64,000 bases of DNA from Pseudarthrobacter sp. ATCC 49987 (GTDB lineage Bacteria > Actinomycetota > Actinomycetes > Actinomycetales > Micrococcaceae): positions 186,001 to 250,000 of the forward strand of contig NZ_JAABNS010000001.1 of assembly GCF_009928425.1 (NCBI RefSeq), given 5' to 3'. The notes under the pieces are model-generated. The model was not told where the DNA came from, did no database searches, and saw only the letters and a list, made by a program, of their open reading frames with translations. A program made the translations under genes and the position numbers. This document shows, one piece after another, positions 38,574 through 47,173 of the stretch. Position 1 is the first letter of the stretch; the number at the start of each line of letters is the position of its first letter.

Positions 38574-40262
38574 ATGGAGCACACTGACCAGCAGCCCTGG
38601 GTGAAGAACTACCAGCCGGGTGTCCCGGCCGAGATCGAATTGCCCACGGAATCCCTTACCGCGATGCTGGAGCGGTCTGTGGCCGAGGCCCGTACCGCCC
38701 CCGCGCTGGAGTTTTTCGGGCGCCGCACCAGCTACACCGAACTCGGTGAACAGGTCGACCGGGCAGCGGAGGGCCTGCGCAGGCTCGGCGTCCGCGCCGG
38801 CGACCGTGTGGCCCTGATATTGCCGAACTGCCCGCAGCACGTGGTCGCGTTCTACGCGGTGCTGCGCCTCGGCGCCGTCGTCGTCGAACACAACCCGCTG
38901 TACACCTCGCGGGAACTCCGCCACCAGTTCGAAGACCACCAGGCCCGCGTCGTCATTACCTGGGACAAGGCCGCGGCGGCCATCCGTGACTTCCCGTCCG
39001 ACATCGAGATCGACCACGTCGTCTCGGTCAATCTCCTGGCGGCGTTCCCCGCCGTCAAGCGCCTTGCCCTGCACCTGCCGGTAAAGAAACTGCGGGAGTC
39101 CCGCGAGGCGCTGACCGGCCCCGCGCCGGGAACGACCCCGTGGAAGGAACTCCTCAGCCACGGCCGCATCGATCCGGGACACCCCCGTCCCGCGGTCAAT
39201 GACCTCGCCGCAATCCAGTACACCTCGGGAACCACGGGCCGTCCCAAGGGCGCCATGCTCACCCACTTCAACCTGTACTCCAACGCCCTGCAGGGTGAAG
39301 CGTGGATGCACGGGGCCGAATACCGCAAGGAAGTCTTCTACGCGATCCTGCCGATGTTCCATGCCTTCGGCATGACGCTCTACCTTACCTACGGCATCCG
39401 CAAGCAGGGCCTGCTGGTTCTCTTCCCCAAGTTCGACCCGGACCTGGTGCTGGAGGCCATGAAGAAATCGCCCGCCACGGTCTACTGCGCGGTCCCGCCG
39501 ATCTACGAGCGCACCGCCATGGCCGCGAAGGAGAAGGGCATCTCGCTCCGGTCCTGCAAATACTGCATCTCCGGCGCCATGAACCTTCCTGACCATGTCG
39601 TGGAACTGTGGGAGTCGGTCTCCGGCGGGCTGCTGGTGGAAGGCTACGGGATGACCGAGTCCTCGCCGGTTGCGCTGGGCAACCCCTTCCACCCGACGCG
39701 CCGCAACGGCACGATCGGCGTGCCGTTCCCGTCGACCCGGATGAAGGTCGTCAGCCTGGACGATCCCGACGTGGACGTGGCGCCGGGCCAGCCGGGGGAG
39801 TTGCTGCTGAAAGGCCCGCAGGTGTTCCAGGGTTACTGGAACAACCCGGAGGAAACAGCGAAGACCCTCACCGCTGACGGCTGGCTGCGGACCGGCGACG
39901 TCGTGACCGTGGACGAGGACGGATTCACCACGATCGTTGACCGGGCGAAGGAGCTCATCATCACCGGCGGTTTCAACGTCTCACCCACCGAGGTGGAGGC
40001 GGTGCTGCGCCTGCACCCGGACGTCAAGGACGCCGCCGTCGTCGGCAAGCCACTCGAGCGGGGCGGCGAGATGGTGGTCGCCGCCGTCGAACTCGAGCCG
40101 GGCACCATGCTGGACGAGGACTCCCTCCGCGGGCACTGCCGCGAGCACCTGGCCGGCTACAAGGTCCCCAAACGGATCGTTGCCATCCCGGACATGCCGC
40201 GGTCGATGCTCGGCAAAATCCTGCGGAAGCAGGTTCGCGAGCAGGTGCTGCCGACGCTATGA
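38574..40262 (+). CDS. Long-chain fatty acid-CoA ligase-type AMP-binding enzyme
   Basis: A protein of about 562 residues. The ANL superfamily motifs are complete: YTSGTTGRPKGAMLTH for AMP binding, EGYGMTESSP, GWLRTGDVV with the ATP-binding Asp, and the C-terminal catalytic Lys in SMLGKILRKQ. The sequence resembles FadD ligases that activate medium or long acyl chains. It follows the phosphotransferase by 66 bases on the same strand but has no evident role in glycan synthesis and may be an independent gene. A GTG at 38568 is an alternative start. Confidence 0.88.
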   Translation: MEHTDQQPWVKNYQPGVPAEIELPTESLTAMLERSVAEARTAPALEFFGRRTSYTELGEQVDRAAEGLRRLGVRAGDRVALILPNCPQHVVAFYAVLRLGAVVVEHNPLYTSRELRHQFEDHQARVVITWDKAAAAIRDFPSDIEIDHVVSVNLLAAFPAVKRLALHLPVKKLRESREALTGPAPGTTPWKELLSHGRIDPGHPRPAVNDLAAIQYTSGTTGRPKGAMLTHFNLYSNALQGEAWMHGAEYRKEVFYAILPMFHAFGMTLYLTYGIRKQGLLVLFPKFDPDLVLEAMKKSPATVYCAVPPIYERTAMAAKEKGISLRSCKYCISGAMNLPDHVVELWESVSGGLLVEGYGMTESSPVALGNPFHPTRRNGTIGVPFPSTRMKVVSLDDPDVDVAPGQPGELLLKGPQVFQGYWNNPEETAKTLTADGWLRTGDVVTVDEDGFTTIVDRAKELIITGGFNVSPTEVEAVLRLHPDVKDAAVVGKPLERGGEMVVAAVELEPGTMLDEDSLRGHCREHLAGYKVPKRIVAIPDMPRSMLGKILRKQVREQVLPTL

Positions 40263-40633
40263 CCTTGCCGGGGCACACGGCGAGCGGGCGAGGACGACGG
40301 CGGGGCGCGCCGTCGACGTCCTTCGGGCTGCCACGACTGAGCGAGTAGGCACACGTGGAGCCAATCACCCTGCTCAAGTAGCCGTCCAAGGCCGGGCCCA
40401 GAGGCTGCTACTAGTGACACCCGTTCGTGCAGATCGTAGGCTTCAGTACACAGTTGCAACGGCTGTCCCGCCGGTGCTGTCGTCTCGTGATTGACGCGGT
40501 CGATTGCAGTGGGGCAGCTGCTGGATGGCAGCTAACTGGAAACCCGGCCAAGGAGGTCTCACCCCGTGGTTCACGCGCTTCGCAGCGACTCGCCGGCGTC
40601 ACGCCCGCCAGAGCGCGCCCGACGGCGGCGCAC
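40263..40633. other. Intergenic leader region of the second fusion gene
   Basis: About 370 bases containing the bulged terminator and a short leader frame (40566-40637). The part between them shows no recognised feature. Confidence 0.5.
40291..40322. terminator. Bulged hairpin terminator after the acyl-CoA ligase
   Basis: AGGACGACGGCG (40291-40302) pairs with CGCCGT (40308-40313) and CGTCCT (40317-40322), leaving a 3-base bulge. It appears to be a degenerate member of the terminator family and separates the ligase gene from the second fusion gene. Confidence 0.6.
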
Positions 40634-40637
40634 ATGA
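40566..40637 (+). CDS. Putative 23-residue leader peptide
   Basis: AAGGAGGT at 40550-40557 is the best ribosome binding site in this part of the window and sits 8 bases before the GTG at 40566. The frame encodes 23 residues, rich in Arg and ending PERARRRRT. It stops at TGA 40635-40637, overlapping the ATG (40634) of the following gene, which has no good site of its own. This arrangement suggests translational coupling, possibly with regulation. Coding status is inferred from signals only. Confidence 0.5.
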   Translation: MVHALRSDSPASRPPERARRRRT

Positions 40638-42496
40638 CTGCGGACCCGCACACGGGCCGTTCGGCCGTGCACCCGACGGTAGCCAAGGCCTTTCATGCCC
40701 TTGACGAAACGGGGCTGCCCTGGGTCCTGCTGCGCGGCGAGGACGACCTCGCCCTGCCCTCCGGCGACGTGGACATACTCGTGGCACGGGAGCTGCTGCC
40801 GGTCCTGGACGGGCTCATGAACGGGATCGGACTGTGCCGGGTTCACGCCACGGGACACGGTAGCCACCGCTTCTACTTTGGCTATTCGGACTCCGGTGAG
40901 CTGTGGCTGAAACTGGACATTGTCACGGAAATCTCCTTCGGGCCGTTCCAGCAGTGGCGGACGCCCTTGGCGCAGGGCTGCCTCGAACGGCGCGTCCGCA
41001 CGGGTGAGCTGTGGATGCCCGCCCCGGCGGACCAGGCCTGGCTGCAGCTCCTCCATCTCACGCTGGACAAAGGGGAGATCCAGCCGCAACGCCAGGAGGC
41101 CGCCCGGGCCGCCGCAGCCGTCGCGTCGCCCGCGGACCGAATCGCCCGATACCTGGATCAGCGCAGCGGAGCGGGCACCGCGGCGGAACTGCTGGACTTG
41201 GTCCGCGCCGGCAGGTTTGACGAGGCCCCCGCCCTGGCCGCCGGCCTGCGGTCCGGCTGGACTTCCGCTGCACCGCTGCGGACACGCACACTGGCACTGA
41301 CGAACCGTGCGCTGCGCCAGCTCAGCCCCAGGCTTCGGGGCCGGGGCCTGGTGGTGGGCGTGATGGCACCCGACGGTGCCGGCAAGACCACACTGCTCCA
41401 CGGCCTGCGTGCCGATTTCCCCATCCCCACCGCCTATGTCTACATGGGATTGTGGGGCGCCGGGCCGTGGGATAGCTGGCTGCACCGGGTCCCCGGCGGG
41501 CGAACCGGGAAGAAGATGTACCGGGCCCTCAAAGGCGGGATGGCCGCCCGGTACCACCGCGTCCGCGGGCGCGTGGTGCTCATGGACAGGGTCGCCTACG
41601 ATGCCCTGCTGCCAGGAGCTGCGGACAGCAAACCTAAAACCGGAGTATCAAACTCACTCGCCGTGCGGCTCGCCGCTGCTCCGGACCTCCTGCTGGTCCT
41701 CGATGTTCCCGGTGAGGTGATGTTCTCCAGGAAGGGCGAGCACACGGCGGAAATTCTGGAGACATGGCGGCAGTCCTACCTGCAGTTGGCCGATCGGTTG
41801 CCCGGTTCCAGCATTCTCGACGCCGCCCAGCCCCTGGACCTGGTCCAGCGGCTGGCAACGAAGACGGTGTGGGGCCGTATGTGCCCCGGCACGCCGGACG
41901 CCTCCGAGGCAGTTCCTGCGGGGGAGGCGGCCGCCCTCTCGCTGCACTTGTGGAGGCTGCTCGACTGGCGCTTCCTGGTACCGGTGTTGCAGCCCCGCAG
42001 TGTGGGGTACGGCGGCTCGGTGGGCCCGGATCTGATGGCGGCGCTGCATTTGCTGGACCCCGACGCCGCCCGCATCCCGTCCCGGCGCAATGGCACCACG
42101 GATGGTTCTTTTGAAGTTGTGCTGCTCCGGGAGCCTGACCTGCAGCTTTTCGAGCAGGCCGCGGCGGCGGTGCAGCCCGGCGGGTGGATGTGCGCCCAGG
42201 TGAAACGTTCGTTCCTTCGGCGCACGGGTCCGCGCACGCTGGCGGGTTGGAAACGGACGTTCAAGCGGCGTGGTTTCGATGACATCAGCGTCCACTGGCA
42301 CGCGACCACCCTGGACAGCCCGGGCCGCCTGGTGCCAACGGCATCGGCCACTGCGGTCTTGGACACGCTGTCGCTGCACAAGGGGGTCCGCTTCGGATTG
42401 GCCAAGGCCGTCATGGCCCGGTTTGCCCTGGTGCTTCGCTTGTTCGATGTGGCAGTCCCGGAGGGAACCGTGACGGGCCGCCGCCCGGAGAGCTGA
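40634..42496 (+). CDS. Tripartite nucleotidyltransferase-like/thymidylate kinase-like/C-terminal domain fusion
   Basis: A 620-residue protein. Domain 1 carries SGDVDILV (about residue 44) and GHGSHRFYFGYSD like its paralog at 36145. Domain 2 is an intact P-loop kinase, APDGAGKTTLL (about residue 245), with MDRVAYDALLPG and LLLVLDVPGEVMFSRKGEH, resembling thymidylate kinase. Domain 3 (about 425-620) includes FEVVLLREPD and AAVQPGGWMCAQV, recalling the late part of class I methyltransferases, but no glycine-rich SAM motif was found. The ATG at 40634 is chosen for its ATGA overlap with a leader frame. Function unknown; phosphorylation or nucleotidylation of a glycan precursor is a guess. Confidence 0.75.
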   Translation: MTADPHTGRSAVHPTVAKAFHALDETGLPWVLLRGEDDLALPSGDVDILVARELLPVLDGLMNGIGLCRVHATGHGSHRFYFGYSDSGELWLKLDIVTEISFGPFQQWRTPLAQGCLERRVRTGELWMPAPADQAWLQLLHLTLDKGEIQPQRQEAARAAAAVASPADRIARYLDQRSGAGTAAELLDLVRAGRFDEAPALAAGLRSGWTSAAPLRTRTLALTNRALRQLSPRLRGRGLVVGVMAPDGAGKTTLLHGLRADFPIPTAYVYMGLWGAGPWDSWLHRVPGGRTGKKMYRALKGGMAARYHRVRGRVVLMDRVAYDALLPGAADSKPKTGVSNSLAVRLAAAPDLLLVLDVPGEVMFSRKGEHTAEILETWRQSYLQLADRLPGSSILDAAQPLDLVQRLATKTVWGRMCPGTPDASEAVPAGEAAALSLHLWRLLDWRFLVPVLQPRSVGYGGSVGPDLMAALHLLDPDAARIPSRRNGTTDGSFEVVLLREPDLQLFEQAAAAVQPGGWMCAQVKRSFLRRTGPRTLAGWKRTFKRRGFDDISVHWHATTLDSPGRLVPTASATAVLDTLSLHKGVRFGLAKAVMARFALVLRLFDVAVPEGTVTGRRPES

Positions 42497-42525
42497 AAAC
42501 CCGCAGGGCCCCGCCACTCCGGGGG

Positions 42526-43977
42526 TCAGCGGCGCCGGACCAGCTGCACCAGCTCATCATGCAGGGGCTTGAAACCGAAGCGCAGAATCGCATAGACCAC
42601 GGCAACGGCCGTGGGGACAACCAGGACCAGGGTGGCTACTCCGCCCAGGACCGGCGCCGCGAGGATGCCGAGTCCCGCTACTGCCACGGCCGCGCCGCAG
42701 ACCAGACCGGGCGCTACAGCACGGAGCAGTTCCCGGGCCCGCAGCTCGATCACCCGGGCGGCCACGAGCTGCATGCCGCAGGCGAACACCACCGCGACGA
42801 CGAATTGTGCACAGGCGACGCCCACGATGCCCCACTGGGTGGCATACAGCAGGACCGGCAGCAGGATAACGAGCCGTACCAGCGAAACCCAGATCGAGAG
42901 GCCGGGACGGCCGATGGCCTTGTACACGTCGTTGGCGCCGGCGCCCAGGGAGCGGGCCGCGGCGTAGAGGGCAAGGAAAACGAGCGGCAGTACGGCGTCC
43001 AACCACTTCTCGCCGAAGACCAGCGGTACCAGAACCGGCGCCACGACTGCCAGCCCCACACCCGTGGTGACCCCGTACAGGGACTGGATCCGCACACTGG
43101 TCAGGTAGCCGGAGCGGAGCCGTTCCGGCTCGCCGCGTACCTGGGCGTACAAGGGGAACAGGACGGTCGACAGCACAAAGAAGACGTTGAGGATCAGCAC
43201 CTCGGGCAGGCGGAAGGCCAGCGTGTAGTAGCCCAGCGCGTGCGCCCCGAGGAGGAGGCCAATGATGAGGTAGTCGATGTCGAAGATCAGCCGGGCCAGC
43301 ATGCTGCTGCCGGCGACCGGTGCGCCGTATTTCAAGTTGGCTTGGAGGGCATCTTTGCGCACGCGCCAGATTTGCCAGGGTGCACTCCTGCCCACGAGGA
43401 ACCAGCACGTCGCTGCGTAGGCCACGGACCCCGCCGCGGTTCCCACGGCCAGCGACCAGGCCCCGTGGCCGGTAAATGCCAGGCTCAGTGTCACTGTGCC
43501 CATCGTGGCGGCACGTATGACCGGAGCCGCCGTGAGCTTCTTGAATTGCAGGTCGCGCCGCAGCAGGGCCTCGGGAACGGCGCCGAGTGAGGTGGCCAGC
43601 ACCGAGATCCCCAGGACCTGGACCAGGGGTTCGACATCGGGGAGGTTGAAGATCTCCGCAATCAGGGGCGCGGCCAGGAAGGCGCCCAGACCCAGGAGGG
43701 TGCCCAGCACTGCGGAGATCAGCAGCGCGGACCTCGCAATGACGCCGGTGCGTGGCAGGTAGACCAGCGCCTGGGCCACGCCGGCGTCGGCAATAGTCTC
43801 CGCGTAGCCCATGAGGACCAGAGCCAGGGCCACCAGGCCGTACTCTTCGGGAGACAGCAGCCGCGCCAGCACGATGGTGGTCACAAGGACGATGATTCTT
43901 CCGCTGGCGAAGGCCAGCCCCTGCCACATGGCGCCCCGGACACCGGTCCGGGCCAGTTCCCCGGGTGCGTACGTCAT
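42526..43977 (-). CDS. Wzx-type oligosaccharide flippase (MOP superfamily)
   Basis: A 483-residue membrane protein with 12-14 hydrophobic segments. The N-terminus (GAMWQGLAFASGRIIVLVTTI, then LARLLSPEEYGLVALALV) is characteristic of WzxC/lipopolysaccharide flippases of the Polysacc_synt_3 group, and ALLRRDLQFKKL is a conserved loop. It should flip lipid-linked oligosaccharide across the membrane. The ATG overlaps the stop of the GT4 gene (ATGA), so the two are coupled. It is convergent with the fusion gene, 29 bases apart. Confidence 0.88.
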   Translation of the reverse strand: MTYAPGELARTGVRGAMWQGLAFASGRIIVLVTTIVLARLLSPEEYGLVALALVLMGYAETIADAGVAQALVYLPRTGVIARSALLISAVLGTLLGLGAFLAAPLIAEIFNLPDVEPLVQVLGISVLATSLGAVPEALLRRDLQFKKLTAAPVIRAATMGTVTLSLAFTGHGAWSLAVGTAAGSVAYAATCWFLVGRSAPWQIWRVRKDALQANLKYGAPVAGSSMLARLIFDIDYLIIGLLLGAHALGYYTLAFRLPEVLILNVFFVLSTVLFPLYAQVRGEPERLRSGYLTSVRIQSLYGVTTGVGLAVVAPVLVPLVFGEKWLDAVLPLVFLALYAAARSLGAGANDVYKAIGRPGLSIWVSLVRLVILLPVLLYATQWGIVGVACAQFVVAVVFACGMQLVAARVIELRARELLRAVAPGLVCGAAVAVAGLGILAAPVLGGVATLVLVVPTAVAVVYAILRFGFKPLHDELVQLVRRR

Positions 43978-45140
43978 GCCGGCGAGCTTCCAAGCGCAAG
44001 GCCGGCGCTGCCGGGATGGATCGCGCTGCGCAGCTCGTCCAAGTACTCCTGCGTGACCGTCTGCCAGGTCCTGACGGGACCGGCGTCACGCTCCGCGTGC
44101 TCCGGCCGTGGCCCCGTCAGCCGGTTGACGACGTGTTCAGCAAAGTTGCCCGAGTCCGGCTCAATGGTCAGCAAAGGATGAGGGTCCTGCTCCCGGGCTG
44201 CGACCGGCGTGGCAACCACGGGAAGTCCCGCAGCCAGCGCTTCGCGGACCGAGTTCCGGATGCCGACCCCATGTTCGTCGGGGAACGCTGCCACATCGGC
44301 GGACTGGAAGACGTCGAGGACGGACGGCACATTCGCCAGGACCTCCACCCGGGGCCCGGCCAGCGCGAGGACTTCAGGCTCGGGGCGGCGGCCGGCGAGG
44401 ACAAACCTTGCATCCGGGACCTTTTCCCATACCAGGGGGGCGATCTTGCCGATCAGGACCTTCACGCTATCGATATTAGGTCCGTAGTTCAGGCTGCCGA
44501 CAAAGCAGACCACTGGGCCGGACTGTCGGGCGGCGGGACGGCGGGCCTGCTCGGCTCCGTTCGGGATGCTCCGCACCGGCCGTGCCAGGCGTTGAGACCA
44601 TTCAATGGCGTCCTGTGAGCCCACCGTGAGAAGGCGCGCCCGTGCGGGCAGGCGCCGCTCGGCCCGCAGCGCCTGACGCTCCCGTGCCCGGTACGCCGGC
44701 CGCAGGCGCCCCGCGATGGCGGTGTCCATCCCGGCCCGGATCGACCAGGGGTCCACTGTCTGCAGGACAACCGGTCCCTGCACGTGGCGGGCGAGAAAAA
44801 GGGCGTGTGGACCGTGGATCAGGGTGGCATCGCTCCGGGCTGACAGCCTGACAGCGGTCGAAACGGCCTCCGCAGTGGAACGTTGGTGCTTTCCGACGCC
44901 GTTCAGGCCAGCAAATGACCGCATCAGCGCAGCAGCGCGGCTCCGGGGAGTCAGGACGTGCACTGCGGCGCAGCGGCTGCGTACCTCGTCCGGAAGGCCG
45001 ACCGGGCCCGAAAACGTCAGCAGGGTCACGTCCACGTCGGCTGGAAGATTCCGCAGAATCTCATAAGGAATCATCGAGCTGCCGTCACCGAAGACGGGGT
45101 CCCGGTTGGGCACACTTTCTGTGATGTACAGAAGCCTCAT
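43974..45140 (-). CDS. GT4-family glycosyltransferase
   Basis: A 388-residue GT-B enzyme. The N-terminal half starts MRLLYITESVPNRDPVFGDG; the C-terminal donor domain has VCFVGSLNYGPNIDSVKVL, RFVLAGRRPEPEV and the catalytic-region EHGVGIRNSVREALAAGLPVV, as in WaaG-like transferases. No ribosome site is visible before the ATG at 45140; TACACT sits 6 bases upstream, so a leaderless transcript is possible. A longer frame extends back inside the antiporter gene and is rejected. Confidence 0.86.
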   Translation of the reverse strand: MRLLYITESVPNRDPVFGDGSSMIPYEILRNLPADVDVTLLTFSGPVGLPDEVRSRCAAVHVLTPRSRAAALMRSFAGLNGVGKHQRSTAEAVSTAVRLSARSDATLIHGPHALFLARHVQGPVVLQTVDPWSIRAGMDTAIAGRLRPAYRARERQALRAERRLPARARLLTVGSQDAIEWSQRLARPVRSIPNGAEQARRPAARQSGPVVCFVGSLNYGPNIDSVKVLIGKIAPLVWEKVPDARFVLAGRRPEPEVLALAGPRVEVLANVPSVLDVFQSADVAAFPDEHGVGIRNSVREALAAGLPVVATPVAAREQDPHPLLTIEPDSGNFAEHVVNRLTGPRPEHAERDAGPVRTWQTVTQEYLDELRSAIHPGSAGLALGSSPA

Positions 45141-45225
45141 TGCACGAGTGTACTGGACCCTGCGGGCGTGCGGCCGGGGGTCCGGCGGCCCTGTTTGGGA
45201 CCGCGGATATTTCGTGCGACGGCTG

Positions 45226-47100
45226 TCAGCCCAGAAGATCGTCCTCGTAGCACCAACGCCAGTCCTCCCCAGGTTCGATACTCCGCATGACGGGATGGCC
45301 GGTGGCGTCGAAATGCCTGGAGGCATGGGTTCCGGGCGACGAATCACAGCACCCCACGGTGCCGCAGGCCAGGCACATTCTGAGGTGGACCGGCGTCGTG
45401 CCTTCCCGGGCGCAGTCCGCACAGTACGGGTGGGCGGGGACCCCGGGATCCGGTGCGGATTCCAGATGCGCGCACACTCCGCCCGGCTGGGCAACGCCCT
45501 CGCCGCCGCCGCCGCTGGGCATGTCGAGGTCCTCCACCGCCGCGTCCAGCATCGATTCCTCAACGTCCAGCCGGTCCAGGACCGAGCTGAGGACCTCATG
45601 CGGAAACCCGCCGCCGCGCCGCAGCTCCAGCACCTTCGTCCGCTCAGCATCCAGCATCGCCAGCCGCAGGTGGGCGTAGCGCTGGCTCGGCGTCGCCGCC
45701 TCCGCCGAGGGCCGACCAAGACGTTCCCAGGCCGCCAGCCCCCGTTCCTGGGTCCGCCGCTTGAGCATCGCCATGACTTCGGGCGGGTCGGCGTCGGTCC
45801 GGAGCTCCTGCAGCCGTTCCACCCCGGCCGCCGTGGCCAGCTGCATCAGGGACGCCTGATTCAGGGCATCTTCACGCTGGTCCGGCCCCTGGACCCGCAG
45901 CAGCCGGACCAGCGAGGGCAGGGTGAAGCCTTGCAATGTCAGGGTTCCGCCGACCACCACCATTGCCGCCAGCACCAACACGGAACGGTGCTCCAGGTCC
46001 GCGGGCAGCACCAGCACCGCCGCGAGGGTGACGACACCGCGCATGCCGGCCCACGAGACGATGGCGGCGTATTGCCACGGCGGGGCCGGGTCCTTCCGCC
46101 GTATCGCCGGAACCAGCCGGGGCAGGTAGGTCGCGGGGAACACCCAGACCGGCCGGAGCAGCAGCACCGCCAGCAGAATCACGGCGCAGCCGGCCCAGAT
46201 CCGGGCGGCCCCCAGCGAGTCGCCCTGGACGCCTTCAATAATGGTCCGGACCTGCAGGCCGATCAGCAGGAAGACCGAATTCTCCAGCAGGAACTGCACC
46301 GTGTCCCAGTTGCTGCGCTGGCTCAGCCGGGCCGCGCCATTGGGCATGGACGGCGCCTTAGTGCCCATCACCAGCCCCGCTACGACGACGGCGAGGACAC
46401 CGGAGGCATGGATCGCCTCCGCCGGGAGGTACGCGACGAAGGGTGCCATCAGGGACAGGGTGGTGTTGATCGCGACGTTCCGGATCCGCTTGCGCAGCTG
46501 GGTCAGCACGTAAGCCGCAGCCAGTCCCACCACCAGCCCGCCGCCGGCCGCGAGCAGGAATCCGCCAGCCAACCCGGCCGCCGAGACGGTTCCTGCGATG
46601 GCGGCGATGGCCGCCCGGAGACAGACCAGGGCCGTCGCGTCGTTGACCAGCGACTCGCCTTCGAGGATGGTGACGATCCTGCGGGGCATGCCCACCTTGC
46701 GGGCGATGGCAGTCGCCGCGACGGCGTCCGGCGGTGCGACGACGGCGCCAAGGGCAATCGCTGCGGCGAGCGGAATCTCGGGGAACAGCCACCAGACGAC
46801 GAAGCCCACGGCGAACGTGCCAAAGATGACGTAGCCGACCGACAGCAGGCCGATGGCGCGCCGGTTGGAGCCGAAATCGAACAGTGAGGTCTGCAGCACC
46901 GCGGCGTAGAGCAGGGGCGGCAGCAACCCCACCAGGACGAGTTCGGGGTTCAACTCGATGTCGGGAACAAACGGCAGGAAGGATCCGACGACGCCTGCCA
47001 GCACCAGCAACAGGGGGACGGAAACATTGATCTTCCGGCCCAAAGCGCTGCCCGCGCAAACCACCGACGCGAGTGCAAGCAATCCAAGCGCAACTTCCAT
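45226..47100 (-). CDS. NhaP-type Na+/H+ antiporter fused to a UBP-type zinc finger
   Basis: A 624-residue protein. Residues 1-400 form a CPA1 antiporter with ALGAVVAPPDAVAATAI and the ion-binding ESLVNDATALV. A cytoplasmic helical region (about 420-535) with many charged residues follows. The last 80 residues are a UBP-type zinc finger: Cys/His pairs in VCAHLES, YCADCAREG, HLRMCLACGTVGCCDSS, HASRHFDATGHPV and a final Trp/Cys. In eukaryotes this finger binds the ubiquitin C-terminus; in actinobacteria its partner is unknown. The fusion suggests a sensing or regulatory tail. It is upstream of, and co-directional with, the GT4 gene but 85 bases away. Confidence 0.9.
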   Translation of the reverse strand: MEVALGLLALASVVCAGSALGRKINVSVPLLLVLAGVVGSFLPFVPDIELNPELVLVGLLPPLLYAAVLQTSLFDFGSNRRAIGLLSVGYVIFGTFAVGFVVWWLFPEIPLAAAIALGAVVAPPDAVAATAIARKVGMPRRIVTILEGESLVNDATALVCLRAAIAAIAGTVSAAGLAGGFLLAAGGGLVVGLAAAYVLTQLRKRIRNVAINTTLSLMAPFVAYLPAEAIHASGVLAVVVAGLVMGTKAPSMPNGAARLSQRSNWDTVQFLLENSVFLLIGLQVRTIIEGVQGDSLGAARIWAGCAVILLAVLLLRPVWVFPATYLPRLVPAIRRKDPAPPWQYAAIVSWAGMRGVVTLAAVLVLPADLEHRSVLVLAAMVVVGGTLTLQGFTLPSLVRLLRVQGPDQREDALNQASLMQLATAAGVERLQELRTDADPPEVMAMLKRRTQERGLAAWERLGRPSAEAATPSQRYAHLRLAMLDAERTKVLELRRGGGFPHEVLSSVLDRLDVEESMLDAAVEDLDMPSGGGGEGVAQPGGVCAHLESAPDPGVPAHPYCADCAREGTTPVHLRMCLACGTVGCCDSSPGTHASRHFDATGHPVMRSIEPGEDWRWCYEDDLLG

Positions 47101-47173
47101 GGGGCTATTCTCTCAGGCGTGGTTCTGCTGGCCGCGACCGGCGGCCGTCAGCCGTCCCCGGGTCAGGCCCCCG

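Noticed and set aside
40427..40633. N-terminal extension of the second fusion gene
   Set aside because: Not matched by the paralog, and the better initiation logic is the ATGA overlap at 40634.
45106..46887. 593-residue plus-strand frame opposite the antiporter
   Set aside because: Low-complexity Gln/Arg/Gly/His composition; the antiporter on the other strand is clear.
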